Of a DNA stretch of 48,407 nucleotides, positions 38,438 to 46,438 are shown in pieces. The stretch comes from Clostridia bacterium (GTDB lineage: Bacteria > Bacillota > Clostridia > Oscillospirales > CAG-272), in the NCBI GenBank assembly GCA_017507905.1, contig JAFWAA010000023.1:1-48407 (forward strand), in the 5' to 3' direction. The translations under genes and the position numbers were made by a program. Under the pieces are notes generated by a model, which was not told the DNA's origin, did no database searches, and saw nothing but the letters and a program-made list of their open reading frames with translations. Each line of letters begins with the position of its first letter. Positions within the stretch are counted from its first letter, which is position 1.

Positions 38438-39943
38438 ATGAAAACAAAAACTTCCCTTCGCATTTTCCTTTTCCTGCTTTGTGCAGCTTGCGTCCTGCCT
38501 CTCGTGGGATGCCAGACCACGCCCGATCCCGTGGAGACCGATCCCGTGACCGATCCTGTGACCGATCCTGCGACCGACCCCGAGACCGATCCCGACAGCA
38601 ACCCCGAAACCGATCCCGAGACCGACCCCGAGGACGAGTATGTCCTGCCCGAGCTTAACATGGGCGGCAAGGAGTTTACCGTTCTGCTCCGCACGGGCGA
38701 CGAGTACGTCAACGATATTGGCATCATGAAGGTCTTTCAGAGCTCCTCGTCGATCGACCGCGCCGTTTATACGCGCAACAAAGCGGTGATGGATCAGTAC
38801 AGCATGATCTTCAACTTCAAGCAGACCGGATCCTTTGCGGAAGACGTATCCGCGGGACGTGCGCGCCCCGATCAGTACGGCATTCTCGTCGGCCACGGCC
38901 GCGAGATCTTCAGCGGCATTGTTGCCGGCTACTACGCCGATTGGAACAACCTTGAGCACGTTGACCTCACGCAGTCCTACTGGGCACAGAGTGCGATCGA
39001 GCAGTGGTCCACTCCCGCAGGCAAGGTCTTTGCCATGAACGGCGACCTTTCCTATATGTCCATCGGTAACGCTACGGCAATGTTTTTCAACAAGAGCATC
39101 ATCGAGGAGGTCGGCGTGACCTCTCCCTATCAGTTGGTTTATGACGATGCATGGACGGTCGAGGCCTTCATTCAGATGGTCACCGACTGCGACAGCAACC
39201 TGGACGGAGACGGCTCCGGTAGTGCGCTGACCGACACCTTCGGTTATGCAACCGAGCGTTGGCGCGGACCCGGCTTCGTTACCTTCTGCGGCGGCGTTGG
39301 CGCGCTGGAGAAGAAGAACGATGGCACCTACAAGATCGGCATCGCCAAGGAGAGCGTTGCCGACGTGATCCAGGATTACATTGATATGATCATGACCACT
39401 GACGTTGCCCTCTACGGCTCGCTCGGTGACACCCGTAACGCCTTCCAGTCCGGACGCGCTGCCTTCCTGGATGACAACGTCAAGTGCGCGGTCAACTTCA
39501 GCGGCACGGCCCTCGACTTTGGCATTCTGCCTTGGCCCAAGGCCTCCACGCGCGGCGATTACGTCAGCCCCGTAGGCTCGGGAACCAACACCTTTGCCGT
39601 TTACGGCAACATGAGCGAGCAGGCGATGAAGGAATCCTCCGCCGTGCTTGAGGCGATGGCTCTCTACGGTCAGCGTGACGTTCTGGACTACTACTACGGC
39701 ACCGTTCTTTCCTACCAGGGAACCAAGGACGAGGATTCTCTGGCGATGATGAAGATGATCCACGACGCCCTTTTCTACGATTTCGCGGCTTATTCCAGCT
39801 TCGGCGGAATCGCTGACGTTGTGCAGAGAGTCATTGAGGACTCCGGAACGTACGGTGGAAATATCTACACGGCAATTTCTCACCTCGAGGAGCAGACCAT
39901 GGTCGATCTTGAACTGTGGTATCTGCTTGACCTTGAGGAGTGA
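38438..39943 (+). CDS. Extracellular solute-binding lipoprotein, paralogue 2
   Basis: This 501-residue protein is nearly identical in organisation to the preceding gene: signal peptide ending LPLVGC, T-D-P/E-T-D-P linker, and the same binding domain (KEFTVLLRTGDEYVNDIG ... GNATAMFFNKSIIEEVG ... DLELWYLLDLEE). Differences cluster in the linker and around SGSALTDTFGYATERW, where a binding specificity change is possible. ATG 38438 rather than 38435 is chosen on SD spacing (CGGAGG). No own promoter was seen, so it probably depends on the upstream one. Confidence 0.85.
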   Translation: MKTKTSLRIFLFLLCAACVLPLVGCQTTPDPVETDPVTDPVTDPATDPETDPDSNPETDPETDPEDEYVLPELNMGGKEFTVLLRTGDEYVNDIGIMKVFQSSSSIDRAVYTRNKAVMDQYSMIFNFKQTGSFAEDVSAGRARPDQYGILVGHGREIFSGIVAGYYADWNNLEHVDLTQSYWAQSAIEQWSTPAGKVFAMNGDLSYMSIGNATAMFFNKSIIEEVGVTSPYQLVYDDAWTVEAFIQMVTDCDSNLDGDGSGSALTDTFGYATERWRGPGFVTFCGGVGALEKKNDGTYKIGIAKESVADVIQDYIDMIMTTDVALYGSLGDTRNAFQSGRAAFLDDNVKCAVNFSGTALDFGILPWPKASTRGDYVSPVGSGTNTFAVYGNMSEQAMKESSAVLEAMALYGQRDVLDYYYGTVLSYQGTKDEDSLAMMKMIHDALFYDFAAYSSFGGIADVVQRVIEDSGTYGGNIYTAISHLEEQTMVDLELWYLLDLEE

Positions 39944-39988
39944 TCTCGCTGTGGACAAACGGCTGATTTAAGCGTACAGTTAGCAAAA

Positions 39989-40017
39989 GGACGGGGCCGT
40001 ATATCACGGCTCCGTTC
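39989..40017 (+). promoter_or_regulatory. Hairpin upstream of phosphoesterase 1
   Basis: A 12-bp stem (39989-40000 with 40006-40017, G-T wobbles tolerated) around ATATC; the right arm contains GCTCCGTTC, as in the neighbouring leaders. Confidence 0.75.
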
Positions 40018-40043
40018 TCTGCTTCCTTCAAAAAGGAGTAACC

Positions 40044-41183
40044 ATGAACAAAAAGCTTTCCTTTCGTATTCTGCTTTTCCTGCTTTGCGCAGCTCTCATG
40101 CTGCCGCTCGTGGGATGCCAGACCACACCCGACCCCGTGGAGACCGATCCCGTGACCGATCCCGTGACCGATCCTGCGACCGATCCCAAAACCGACCCCG
40201 AAACTGCCCCCGAAACTGACCCCGAGACCGAGCCCGAGACCGAGCCCGAGGACAAGGACACCATGTGGACCTACACGCATGAGGCGGGCGGAATGCTGGT
40301 GCGCAACATCACGATCAAGACGGACAAGGGCGGCGATCCCATAGAGATCATTCAAGCAACGGATATCCACGTCAATTACCTCAACGACCGAGACCTCGCG
40401 GGAGATCAGGACGTGATCAATATCGCCAATTCCTATTGGCTGGCCAACGGCGCTTCCTTGCCCGGAATTCAGCGCGTGCTCAACCTGGCCAAGGACGCCG
40501 ATCAGTTGGTCGTTACGGGCGACCTGATGAGCTATATCGGCTACGGCTGCCTGGAGTTTTTGGATGAGCACCTGTTTACCGACGAATTTGAGGGCCGCAT
40601 CATGGCGTCGCTCGGTAACCACGAGACTTATGCCGGCCGATCGGGAACCGAGGCCGAGGTCAAGGCGTACATCGAGCGCATCGCACAGGTCTGGCCGAAC
40701 GATCCCACGTACAGCTCTAAGGTGCTTGGCGAGAAGGTGATGCTCATTCAGATGGACAATGCGAGCAGCACTGACATTCCCGGTGTGGGCACTTGCTTCT
40801 ACCAGGAGCAGGTCAGCCTCCTGCGTGCGGATCTGGAGACAGCGAGAGAAAAGGGCTACGTGGTGCTGCTGTTCTATCATATTCCGATCGCTACGGGAAA
40901 TCCGAAGGACTACCGCAGCATCTCGCCCTATAACGGTGAGCAGGCCAACTTCTATTCGAGCGGCGTAGGACGCTATTCCACGGGCGCATCCAAGGAGATC
41001 TACACGCTGATCACGGAGAACGCCGACATCATCAAGGGTGCCTTCTGCGGCCACGTGCACAACGACTACTACACCAACATCAAGGGCACGGGTCAGAACG
41101 GCACGGGTCACCTGATCCCGCAGTACATCGTGCGTTGCAATCCCTACGAAAACGGACATACGTTCCGCATCATCGTGGAATAA
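40044..41183 (+). CDS. Secreted calcineurin-like phosphoesterase lipoprotein 1
   Basis: This 379-residue lipoprotein has signal peptide ending LPLVGC and a T-D-P/E-P-E repeat linker to about residue 70, followed by a metallophosphatase domain. The metal ligands are all visible: QATDIHVNY (DxH), VVTGDLM (GD), SLGNHET (GNHE), LLFYHIPI (His) and CGHVHND (GHxH). Such enzymes hydrolyse phosphomonoesters or diesters outside the cell. The shared export module and clustering with binding proteins suggest a joint nutrient-scavenging role. Confidence 0.88.
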   Translation: MNKKLSFRILLFLLCAALMLPLVGCQTTPDPVETDPVTDPVTDPATDPKTDPETAPETDPETEPETEPEDKDTMWTYTHEAGGMLVRNITIKTDKGGDPIEIIQATDIHVNYLNDRDLAGDQDVINIANSYWLANGASLPGIQRVLNLAKDADQLVVTGDLMSYIGYGCLEFLDEHLFTDEFEGRIMASLGNHETYAGRSGTEAEVKAYIERIAQVWPNDPTYSSKVLGEKVMLIQMDNASSTDIPGVGTCFYQEQVSLLRADLETAREKGYVVLLFYHIPIATGNPKDYRSISPYNGEQANFYSSGVGRYSTGASKEIYTLITENADIIKGAFCGHVHNDYYTNIKGTGQNGTGHLIPQYIVRCNPYENGHTFRIIVE

Positions 41184-41276
41184 CGCTTGCCCGACACGGA
41201 AGAAGGGAAGGGGCTGCCGAGGCAATATCGCTTCGCAAAACCGTAGGATTTTCCCTGTTTTCAAGAGGATCGTCTA

Positions 41277-41305
41277 TTGACATTTTTTACCCCATCGGTT
41301 ATAAT
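41277..41305 (+). promoter_or_regulatory. Sigma-A promoter before phosphoesterase 2
   Basis: TTGACA 41277-41282, 17-bp spacer, TATAAT 41300-41305. The fourth cluster gene can therefore be expressed on its own. Confidence 0.88.
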
Positions 41306-41312
41306 CACAAGT

Positions 41313-41343
41313 GGACGGAGTAGCGAGGCTCGTTGCTCCGTTC
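41313..41343 (+). promoter_or_regulatory. Hairpin in the leader of phosphoesterase 2
   Basis: GGACGGAGTAGC pairs with GCTCCGTTC-type right arm (41313-41327 with 41329-41343, wobbles included), right at the predicted transcription start. Third occurrence of the same hairpin type in the cluster. Confidence 0.72.
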
Positions 41344-41382
41344 TGCATTCTTACCGCACGGTACGTGCAGAAAGGAAGTTTT

Positions 41383-42534
41383 ATGAACCGTTTGCCTATG
41401 TTCCGTCTTCTGCTGCTCCTGCTTTGTGCAGCCTTTGTTCTGCCGCTTGTGGGATGCCAGACCACGCCCGATCCCGTGGAGACCGATCCCGTGACCGATC
41501 CCGTGACCGATCCTGCGACCGATCCTGCAACCGATCCTGCGACCGATCCCGAGACCGATCCTGCAACCGAGCCTGAGACGGAGCCCGAGACCGAGCCCGT
41601 GGACACCATGTGGACCTACGTTCACGAGAAGAGCGGCGTGCTCACGCGCGAGATCACCATTCAGTCGGGCAAGGGCGGATCCCCTGTTGAGATCATTCAG
41701 ATCTCGGATATTCACTTCAATTACTGCAACGCGCAGGATTTTGAGGAGAAGAATCCCGCAATCATGAGCACCTATGAGTACCGGAAATGGCTTGCAAACG
41801 GAGAATCCGTGTCGAACGCGAAACGGTGTCTCAGCCATGCCAAAGAGGCCGATATGCTGGTCTTGACCGGTGACACGTTGGACTACCTTTCTCACGGCTG
41901 TATTGAGCTGACGCAAAAAAATCTGCTTGAGCCATGGAAGGACGCGATCCTGGCCTCTCCCGGAAACCACGAGCCGCTGCGGCAGATGCAGGGGGTGGTC
42001 GAGGATACGACCTCGCTGCAATCCCGTCAGGATCTTTTGCAGTCGATCTGGCCTCACGATCTGCATTATGCCTCCTTCGTGCTGAAGGGCAAGGTCATGC
42101 TGATCCAGTTGGATAATGCCAGCATGTGCGAGGAGGGTGGCTCTGCCTTCCTGCAAGAGCAGATCGAGCCCTTCAAGGCTGATCTTGCGAAGGCCAGAGA
42201 AAAGGGCTACGTGGTGCTTCTGTTCTACCACATCCCGATCGCTACGGGAAATCCCGAGGATTACCGCAGCATCTCGCCTAACAACGGGGATCAGGTCAAC
42301 TTCTATTCGAGCGGCGTAGGACGCTACTCCAAGGGCGCGTCCAAGGAGATCTACACACTGATCACGGACAACGCCGACATCATCAAGGGCACCTTCTGCG
42401 GCCACGTGCACAACGACTACTACACCAACATCAAGGGCACGGGTCAGAACGGCACGGGTCACTTGATCCCGCAGTATATTATGACTGCCAGTGCGTATCA
42501 GCAAGGCCATATTTTCCGCATCATCGTGGAGTGA
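41383..42534 (+). CDS. Secreted calcineurin-like phosphoesterase lipoprotein 2
   Basis: This 383-residue paralogue of the preceding gene has signal peptide ending LPLVGC, then V-E-T-D-P, V-T-D-P and A-T-D-P repeats. The ligands are QISDIHFNY (DxH), VLTGDTL (GD), SPGNHEP (GNHE), LLFYHIPI and CGHVHND. The C-terminal third is nearly identical to paralogue 1 and the middle diverges, hinting at different substrates. ATG 41383 has AAAGGAAG upstream. It has its own promoter. Confidence 0.88.
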   Translation: MNRLPMFRLLLLLLCAAFVLPLVGCQTTPDPVETDPVTDPVTDPATDPATDPATDPETDPATEPETEPETEPVDTMWTYVHEKSGVLTREITIQSGKGGSPVEIIQISDIHFNYCNAQDFEEKNPAIMSTYEYRKWLANGESVSNAKRCLSHAKEADMLVLTGDTLDYLSHGCIELTQKNLLEPWKDAILASPGNHEPLRQMQGVVEDTTSLQSRQDLLQSIWPHDLHYASFVLKGKVMLIQLDNASMCEEGGSAFLQEQIEPFKADLAKAREKGYVVLLFYHIPIATGNPEDYRSISPNNGDQVNFYSSGVGRYSKGASKEIYTLITDNADIIKGTFCGHVHNDYYTNIKGTGQNGTGHLIPQYIMTASAYQQGHIFRIIVE

Positions 42535-42638
42535 TCCTCGCGCTTAAGGAACGAAAAAAGCCGCCATCCTTCTGCTGCTCGTTCTTAAGGACAGTTTCTG
42601 AGAATTAAGAACTACGAGCATTGCGAAGGCGAAGAAAG

Positions 42639-42670
42639 ATACGAGAACATTTCGGTGTTTCTCGTATTTT
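42639..42670 (+). terminator. Terminator upstream of the tnpV gene
   Basis: ATACGAGAA (42639-42647) pairs with TTCTCGTAT (42659-42667), then T-rich sequence. A longer, bulged TGCTCGT-TCTTAA/TTAAGAAC-GAGCA hairpin precedes it around 42580-42620. The gap 42535-42744 holds nothing else recognised. Confidence 0.8.
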
Positions 42671-42744
42671 TCTTTTTTGCACATTTGCAGATTTTCCGTC
42701 TTTATAGTACACTTAAAGCACCTAAGGAAAGGAAGGTGCAATAT

Positions 42745-43110
42745 ATGGAAAAGTACATTAAAGAAAACGGAATTACCTACGAACTCAGAGGCGAGCAATA
42801 TTACCCCTTGCTTGAACTTCCCGAACAAAAGGAAATCGGCAAGTACGGAAGATTGCACCTCGAATATCTCAAAGCGCATCGCAAAGGTCGTTACACAAAT
42901 ATTCTCTCGGAAGGTGCTCTCAATCAGCGGCTCTATGAGATTGACGTTGAAGCTAAAACGATGGTGGAAAGCATTATCTCTCGCGTTGCTACCGAAAGAG
43001 GTATTGATGAAAACTTGAAATCTCACGATATGCTCCGTTGGGTTGCCGAGATGAACAACATCAAAGCAAGCGCGGAAGAAATCGTTTTGCGGGAGGTGGT
43101 CTACGTATGA
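42745..43110 (+). CDS. tnpV: TnpV family transposon-encoded protein
   Basis: This 121-residue protein has the TnpV pattern: LLELPEQKEIGKYGRLHLEY, a central RYTNILSEGALNQRLYEID and a C-terminal SHDMLRWVAEMNNIKASAEE. TnpV is carried by clostridial integrative elements, but its function is undefined. No recombinase or transposase is near. AAGGAAGG precedes the ATG. Its last bases overlap the next start (ATGA), so the two are coupled. Codon use is AT-richer than to the left of 42.5 kb. Confidence 0.85.
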   Translation: MEKYIKENGITYELRGEQYYPLLELPEQKEIGKYGRLHLEYLKAHRKGRYTNILSEGALNQRLYEIDVEAKTMVESIISRVATERGIDENLKSHDMLRWVAEMNNIKASAEEIVLREVVYV

Positions 43111-43373
43111 GGTCAATCCTGCAAGAACTGTGGCACGGAAATATCTGCTCTCAGACCGATAGCCGAAACAACTCTCCCGAAATGAAGCAGCTTATGGAAT
43201 TTATGGCGCGGCATCACGATGACCTGCTCAAAACAATGACCGACGAACAAAAGGAAATCTTTGAAAAGTTCGACGATTGTTGGAGCGAATACGTGAGCTG
43301 CGCCGAGGAAGCCATCTTTACATACGCATTCAAGCTCGGAATGCAGATCGCGATAGAAACATTAACTGAATAG
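43107..43373 (+). CDS. DUF6809 family small protein
   Basis: This 88-residue helical protein begins RSILQELWHGNICSQTDSR and ends in EAIFTYAFKLGMQIAIE, the pattern of DUF6809 proteins seen in clostridial mobile elements. Function unknown. Overlaps tnpV by four nt; GGGAGG is inside tnpV. A hairpin terminator follows 7 nt after the stop. Confidence 0.8.
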   Translation: MRSILQELWHGNICSQTDSRNNSPEMKQLMEFMARHHDDLLKTMTDEQKEIFEKFDDCWSEYVSCAEEAIFTYAFKLGMQIAIETLTE

Positions 43374-43379
43374 CCCACG

Positions 43380-43407
43380 AGGGCTGACAGAAAAAGCTGT
43401 CAGCCCT
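43380..43407 (+). terminator. Terminator AGGGCTGACAG/CTGTCAGCCCT
   Basis: An 11-bp stem with a short A-rich loop. The same AGGGCTGAC core recurs at 44179 and 48253. Confidence 0.82.
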
Positions 43408-43422
43408 TATAGGTTTGAACGG

Positions 43423-43451
43423 TTGATAAGTTCATAGAAATATGATATAAT
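43423..43451 (+). promoter_or_regulatory. Promoter upstream of the XRE gene
   Basis: TTGATA 43423-43428, 17-bp spacer, TATAAT 43446-43451. Another -10 (TATAAT 43565-43570) lies nearer the gene with no clear -35. A GCAAC/GTTGC inverted repeat (about 43506-43520) lies between and could be an operator. Confidence 0.75.
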
Positions 43452-43595
43452 AAACTCACCGATAAATAAGAATTTATGGAGCAATGTCCATAATTGTATT
43501 AGTTTGCAACTTTAAGTTGCCAAAACGCAAATATAGGTTGGTAGATTTCGCTTTGTCTGTGTTGTATAATTAGTTGTGTAAAGGAGGTAAGGTAT

Positions 43596-44135
43596 ATGAG
43601 CTTTGCAGAAAATCTGAAACAACTAAGAAAAGAGAAACAAATATCGCAGGAGGAGTTAGCGGAGATTCTTGATGTGAGTCGTCAAGCCGTTTCAAAATGG
43701 GAACAAGGAATTGGCTACCCGGAAGTGGAAAAGTTGTTGTTGCTTTCAAGTAAATTGAGTGTTTCGCTGGACAGTTTAATGGAAACGGAGATTGCGCAAA
43801 AATCCAATACCCAAAAGCAGAATGTAACAGGAACAATCACGATAACATCACCAATTGAACGTGTAATTGCTACTTGTCATAAGGTTGTGTCTTCTCAAAA
43901 AATGTCTGGTGGAAAAGCATCGCCACAGTATGCACTTTTCGGTAAAAATGAAGGAAAAGGATTATTCGGTGAAGAACCAACCACTTTTTTAGGTTGGTAT
44001 GCAAACGAAGAGGATATTTCAAAAGAGCTTATGGAAATCCACAATGCAATTGTGAATGGGATCGCAACGTATACGTTGAAGTACAATGTTCGCACGAAAA
44101 AAAGGTTGCTTGGAATAAAAATAGAATCAGAATAA
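43596..44135 (+). CDS. XRE family transcriptional regulator
   Basis: This 179-residue protein has an N-terminal HTH (NLKQLRKEKQISQEELAEIL, VSRQAVSKWEQGIGYPEVEK) ending at about residue 65, then a soluble C-terminal domain of unclear fold (ITSPIERVIATCHKVVSSQK ... TFLGWYANEEDISKEL) which may sense a signal. AAAGGAGGT precedes the start. AT-rich like its neighbours. Convergent with the acetyltransferase gene. Confidence 0.85.
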   Translation: MSFAENLKQLRKEKQISQEELAEILDVSRQAVSKWEQGIGYPEVEKLLLLSSKLSVSLDSLMETEIAQKSNTQKQNVTGTITITSPIERVIATCHKVVSSQKMSGGKASPQYALFGKNEGKGLFGEEPTTFLGWYANEEDISKELMEIHNAIVNGIATYTLKYNVRTKKRLLGIKIESE

Positions 44136-44178
44136 CAAGTAGTCAAATTCCAATTTATCGGTATAAACAACACAAAAC

Positions 44179-44208
44179 AGGGCTGACGGATTGATTTCCG
44201 TCAGCCCT
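44179..44208. terminator. Terminator between convergent genes
   Basis: An 11-bp stem AGGGCTGACGG/CCGTCAGCCCT (44179-44189 with 44198-44208). Confidence 0.82.
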
Positions 44209-44223
44209 CAAACATTTCAAAAG

Positions 44224-44796
44224 TTATTTACCGCGCTTATCCCATTCCTTTTTCAGTATCGCATACTGATAGGTGTTCTCGTAGATAGGATAGCCGTTTT
44301 CGTCATTCACAAAGGATATGAACTCCATAAATAATCCTTCTTGGCGCATACCGAGCTTTTCGCAGAGTTTCTGACTTGCAATATTATAGTCCTCCGTATA
44401 TGCATAGAGCCTACGTGCGCCTTTCTCGTTAAAAAGATAGTCGAATACAGCGTTAGCCGCTTCGTATGCATATCCCTTGCCGTGATAATCCTTATTCAGC
44501 ATCCAACAAGGGCTATACGTATCATCGGAATATCCGCCCTCCGAACAGTCTTCCTCCATACCTTCTCCGTCGGGGTGAACGAAGATCTCGCCGATCACCT
44601 TGCCGGTATCCTTCAGCTCAATGGCAAAATAGCAATCGGTTTCCATGCGCTTGACAGCTTCCTCTTTGGCTTCATCCATCGAGGATATTTTCATATCAAA
44701 AAAGCAATGCACCGTTGGCTCGTGCAGATATTCAAACAAATCCACCGCATCATTTTCCGTAAACGGACGAAGTATCAGTCTTTCTGTTGTAATCAT
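44224..44796 (-). CDS. GNAT family N-acetyltransferase (RimJ/RimL type)
   Basis: This 190-residue acetyl-CoA-dependent acetyltransferase begins ITTERLILRPFTENDAVDLF, has KVIGEIFVHPDGEG, the acetyl-CoA loop NKDYHGKGYAYEA and the closing NIASQKLCEKLGMRQEG. This fits RimJ/RimL-like enzymes, which modify protein N-termini or small amines. Start ATG 44796 lies 7 nt after GGAGG; TTG 44802 was rejected. It lies 18 nt downstream of the MATE gene in the same operon, so both may respond to the same attenuator. Confidence 0.9.
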   Translation of the reverse strand: MITTERLILRPFTENDAVDLFEYLHEPTVHCFFDMKISSMDEAKEEAVKRMETDCYFAIELKDTGKVIGEIFVHPDGEGMEEDCSEGGYSDDTYSPCWMLNKDYHGKGYAYEAANAVFDYLFNEKGARRLYAYTEDYNIASQKLCEKLGMRQEGLFMEFISFVNDENGYPIYENTYQYAILKKEWDKRGK

Positions 44797-44814
44797 AGTC
44801 AATCCTCCAAAATT

Positions 44815-46164
44815 TTATTGAGTTTTCTTTGCTTTGATATTGGCATTCAATGTCAGATAAAGCATAACCGTAAATATTGCACTTAACGTACACGATGCAA
44901 GCGCACTGAGCCAAACACCATTGAGTTCAAGAAAAGGTGTCAAGGCAAACAATGCTCCAATCGGGAAAACAAGCGTACCGAAGAATGATGTAAGCATTGA
45001 ACGAACAGGTCTTTCGAGTGCGGTGAAATAGGACGAGAAGCACATATCCACCCAACCCGTAAGATAAGAAAGGGAGAATAGCTTCATACCGATGATGCTG
45101 ACCGCCAAAAGCTCGGTATCCTCGGGTTTGACGAACAAAGGCGCTACATACTGACCTGCGAACATCATAAACAGGAGTGAAGCTGCGGATAGAACGATAG
45201 CTCCGAGAATAATGCGATGGAATATCGCTTTTACTTTACTCATAAGTCCTGCGCCGTAGCAATAGCTGATGGCAGGTTGGAGTGAGTCGCACATACCGAA
45301 CACGAGCATTCCGATGATGCTATCCACGTACATGATAACCGAGAATGCAGCAAGAGCGGTTGTGCCACCGTATTTGAGCAAAAAGAAATTATACACGATA
45401 GACATAATCGACATCGAGATACTACTGAAGAATTCACTTGATCCGTTGGCGAGGATGCGGAAGAACACTGCCTTTTCAATCTTGCCTTTGGTATAGTACA
45501 AATCCATACGCTTCTTTCGGAAAAGGATAAGCGTAATGACCGAACCAAGAGCCATTGCAAGACAGCTTGTAAATGCCGCCGCCCATACGCCTTGACCAAG
45601 GAAAACGATGAGAATTACATCAAGTACAATGTTGAATGCTTGTGTTCCTATGCTTAACCACATAGAAAGCCGTTCCTTGCCGCAAGCACGGAGGTAGTTG
45701 TCGGTAGCGTGGTAGATCAGCATCAACGGAGCGAAAGCGGCGTAAACACGAGTATAAGTAATGCCGTATTCAATAGCCTGCTCGGTAGCACCCGGTGCGA
45801 GAAACCGCACGAACGGCTCGGCAAATATAAATCCAACCGCACCTACAATGCAGGAAATCAAGAAAATGAGTTTTAGTGTGAAGGTGAACACCTGCGATGC
45901 TTCTTCACGCTTCTTTTCTCCAAGCAAAATCGAGATACGTGCGGATGCTCCCGTGGCTATTAAATTAGCAAAGCCAAACACAATCATAATGATCGGCATA
46001 ATGAGATTGACGGCAGCAAGTGCATCCTCACCGATAAACCGACCAACGAACAACCCGTCAGCAATCTGATAGAGCGCACCAAACGCCATTGTTATCATAG
46101 ATGGTATCGCACAATTGAAGAACAGCTTCGTTGGCGATAGTTTTTCAAAAATCTCGGAATCCAT
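44815..46164 (-). CDS. MATE family efflux transporter 1
   Basis: This 449-residue, twelve-TM antiporter. Segments: IPSMITMAFGALYQIADGLF, ANLIATGASARISILLGEKK, NYLRACGKERLSMWLSIGTQ, NGSSEFFSSISMSIMSIVYN, DSLQPAISYCYGAG. These are family features of the multidrug/toxin extruders that use Na+ or H+ gradients. The start MDSEIFEK has AGGAGG 9 nt upstream. Its ~130-nt leader carries an attenuator and a leader ORF, suggesting antibiotic-responsive expression. Confidence 0.93.
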   Translation of the reverse strand: MDSEIFEKLSPTKLFFNCAIPSMITMAFGALYQIADGLFVGRFIGEDALAAVNLIMPIIMIVFGFANLIATGASARISILLGEKKREEASQVFTFTLKLIFLISCIVGAVGFIFAEPFVRFLAPGATEQAIEYGITYTRVYAAFAPLMLIYHATDNYLRACGKERLSMWLSIGTQAFNIVLDVILIVFLGQGVWAAAFTSCLAMALGSVITLILFRKKRMDLYYTKGKIEKAVFFRILANGSSEFFSSISMSIMSIVYNFFLLKYGGTTALAAFSVIMYVDSIIGMLVFGMCDSLQPAISYCYGAGLMSKVKAIFHRIILGAIVLSAASLLFMMFAGQYVAPLFVKPEDTELLAVSIIGMKLFSLSYLTGWVDMCFSSYFTALERPVRSMLTSFFGTLVFPIGALFALTPFLELNGVWLSALASCTLSAIFTVMLYLTLNANIKAKKTQ

Positions 46165-46193
46165 AGTGTAAAACCTCCTAAAAAACAAAAATA

Positions 46194-46228
46194 GAGCCTC
46201 GGCTATTGCTAAACAATAACCCAAGCTC
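46194..46228 (-). terminator. Attenuator terminator in the MATE leader
   Basis: On the minus-strand RNA, GAGCUUGGGUUAUUG pairs with CAAUAGCCGAGGCUC; the G-U pairs are valid only in that orientation. A U-rich tract follows. An alternative CCAAG/CTTGG stem (46221-46234) would break it. Confidence 0.75.
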
Positions 46229-46249
46229 ACTTGGACACCTAATCCGGCA

Positions 46250-46288
46250 TTACGGTACTACGGTACACAGCCTCCGGTGACGAATCAT
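46250..46288 (-). CDS. Possible 12-residue leader peptide of the MATE operon
   Basis: MIRHRRLCTVVP, a short ORF starting near the beginning of the transcript and ending about 16 nt before the antiterminator stem. It has no strong SD. Ribosome stalling here could favour the antiterminator. Confidence 0.4.
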   Translation of the reverse strand: MIRHRRLCTVVP

Positions 46289-46301
46289 TCTGTTGGTATT
46301 T

Positions 46302-46330
46302 ATTATATCATCAAATTCTAAATAAGTCAA
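46302..46330 (-). promoter_or_regulatory. Sigma-A promoter of the MATE-GNAT operon
   Basis: Minus strand TTGACT (complement of 46325-46330), 17-bp spacer, TATAAT (complement of 46302-46307). Confidence 0.9.
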
Positions 46331-46370
46331 TGACATTATTCCCAAAAATCAAAAAATGTGCAAAAAGCTC

Positions 46371-46418
46371 TTGACAAAAGTACGATTTCGTATTATAATA
46401 TCAAAGTACGAAATCGTA
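46371..46418 (+). promoter_or_regulatory. marR promoter with twin operators
   Basis: TTGACA 46371-46376, 17-bp spacer, TATAAT 46394-46399. TACGATTTCGTA (46381-46392, within the spacer) and TACGAAATCGTA (46407-46418, around the transcription start) are reverse complements, both near-palindromes, 26 bp apart. Confidence 0.9.
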
Positions 46419-46438
46419 TTTTACAAAGGAGAACCGTA

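Noticed and set aside
36746-39958. Two similar ~530-codon minus-strand frames opposite the two binding-protein genes
   Set aside because: Their mutual similarity simply mirrors the sense-strand paralogy.
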